From the NCBI GenBank assembly GCA_024762675.1, contig JANTGZ010000016.1, positions 1-33,358 on the forward strand: DNA of 33,358 bases, given 5' to 3'. Below, piece after piece: positions 33,336 to 33,358 of this stretch; the first letter of the stretch is position 1, and each line of letters opens with the position of its first letter. The notes under the pieces were generated by a model, which did no database searches, was not told where the DNA came from, and saw nothing but the letters and a program-made list of their open reading frames with translations. This stretch comes from Thermodesulfobacteriota bacterium (lineage in GTDB: Bacteria > Desulfobacterota > Anaeroferrophillalia > Anaeroferrophillales > Tharpellaceae). The translations under genes and the position numbers were made by a program.

Positions 33336-33358
33336 TCTACTTGATATTTAAAACAAAA

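Overview
The window looks like chromosomal DNA from an anaerobic, metabolically versatile Gram-negative bacterium, most probably a member of the Desulfobacterota (the old Deltaproteobacteria). The reasons are gene content only: a tungsten/molybdenum aldehyde:ferredoxin oxidoreductase, a nickel carbon monoxide dehydrogenase (CooS) with its ferredoxin CooF, two TRAP transporters for organic acids, an ADP-forming acyl-CoA synthetase, and hybrid PAS/Cache histidine kinases. I cannot name a genus from the sequence alone. There are no rRNA or tRNA genes, no transposase and no CRISPR array that I can see.

Layout. (1) 1-2606, leftward: a TRAP transporter of the TatT/TatP type (lipoprotein TatT, binding protein, small permease, start of the large permease, cut by the window edge). 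(2) 2808-4541, leftward: an aldehyde:ferredoxin oxidoreductase. A 152-bp palindromic stretch bounded by 14-bp inverted repeats separates it from the TRAP genes. (3) 4850-9626, leftward: a siderophore/haem/cobalamin-type ABC importer (ATPase, binding protein, permease), then an acyl-CoA dehydrogenase and a GNAT acetyltransferase. Upstream of the ATPase lie about 560 bp of broken or unassignable small reading frames. (4) 10192-13467, leftward: an O-carbamoyltransferase and a protein with two kinase-like domains, a pair that suggests lipopolysaccharide-core decoration. (5) 13566-20324, rightward: a Cache/PAS hybrid histidine kinase overlapping cooF by ATGA, then cooS and an FAD/NAD(P) oxidoreductase. 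(6) 20547-23574, leftward: a soluble PAS/PAS hybrid kinase, an exported double-SH3 protein and a small unknown protein. (7) 23961-27799, rightward: an enoyl-CoA hydratase with an ADP-forming acyl-CoA synthetase, a strong terminator, and a TauE/SafE permease. (8) 27943-33306, rightward: a GntR/FCD regulator, a complete DctPQM TRAP transporter and a MatB-like malonyl-CoA synthetase, which together read as a dicarboxylate (malonate-like) uptake and activation locus.

How it fits together. Organic acids enter by the two TRAP systems and are activated to CoA thioesters by MatB or by the ADP-forming synthetase, whose reverse direction would conserve energy as ATP. They would be processed by the hydratase and dehydrogenase. 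Aldehyde and CO oxidation would feed low-potential electrons to ferredoxin (AOR; CooS to CooF), and the flavoprotein next to cooS could pass CO-derived electrons to NAD(P). The points most worth a second look are the sensor kinase locked into the CODH operon, the tandem-kinase/carbamoyltransferase pair, the face-to-face promoters that would give leaderless starts at 13465-13568, and a similar TTGAC/GTCAA palindrome around the -10 of two catabolic promoters.
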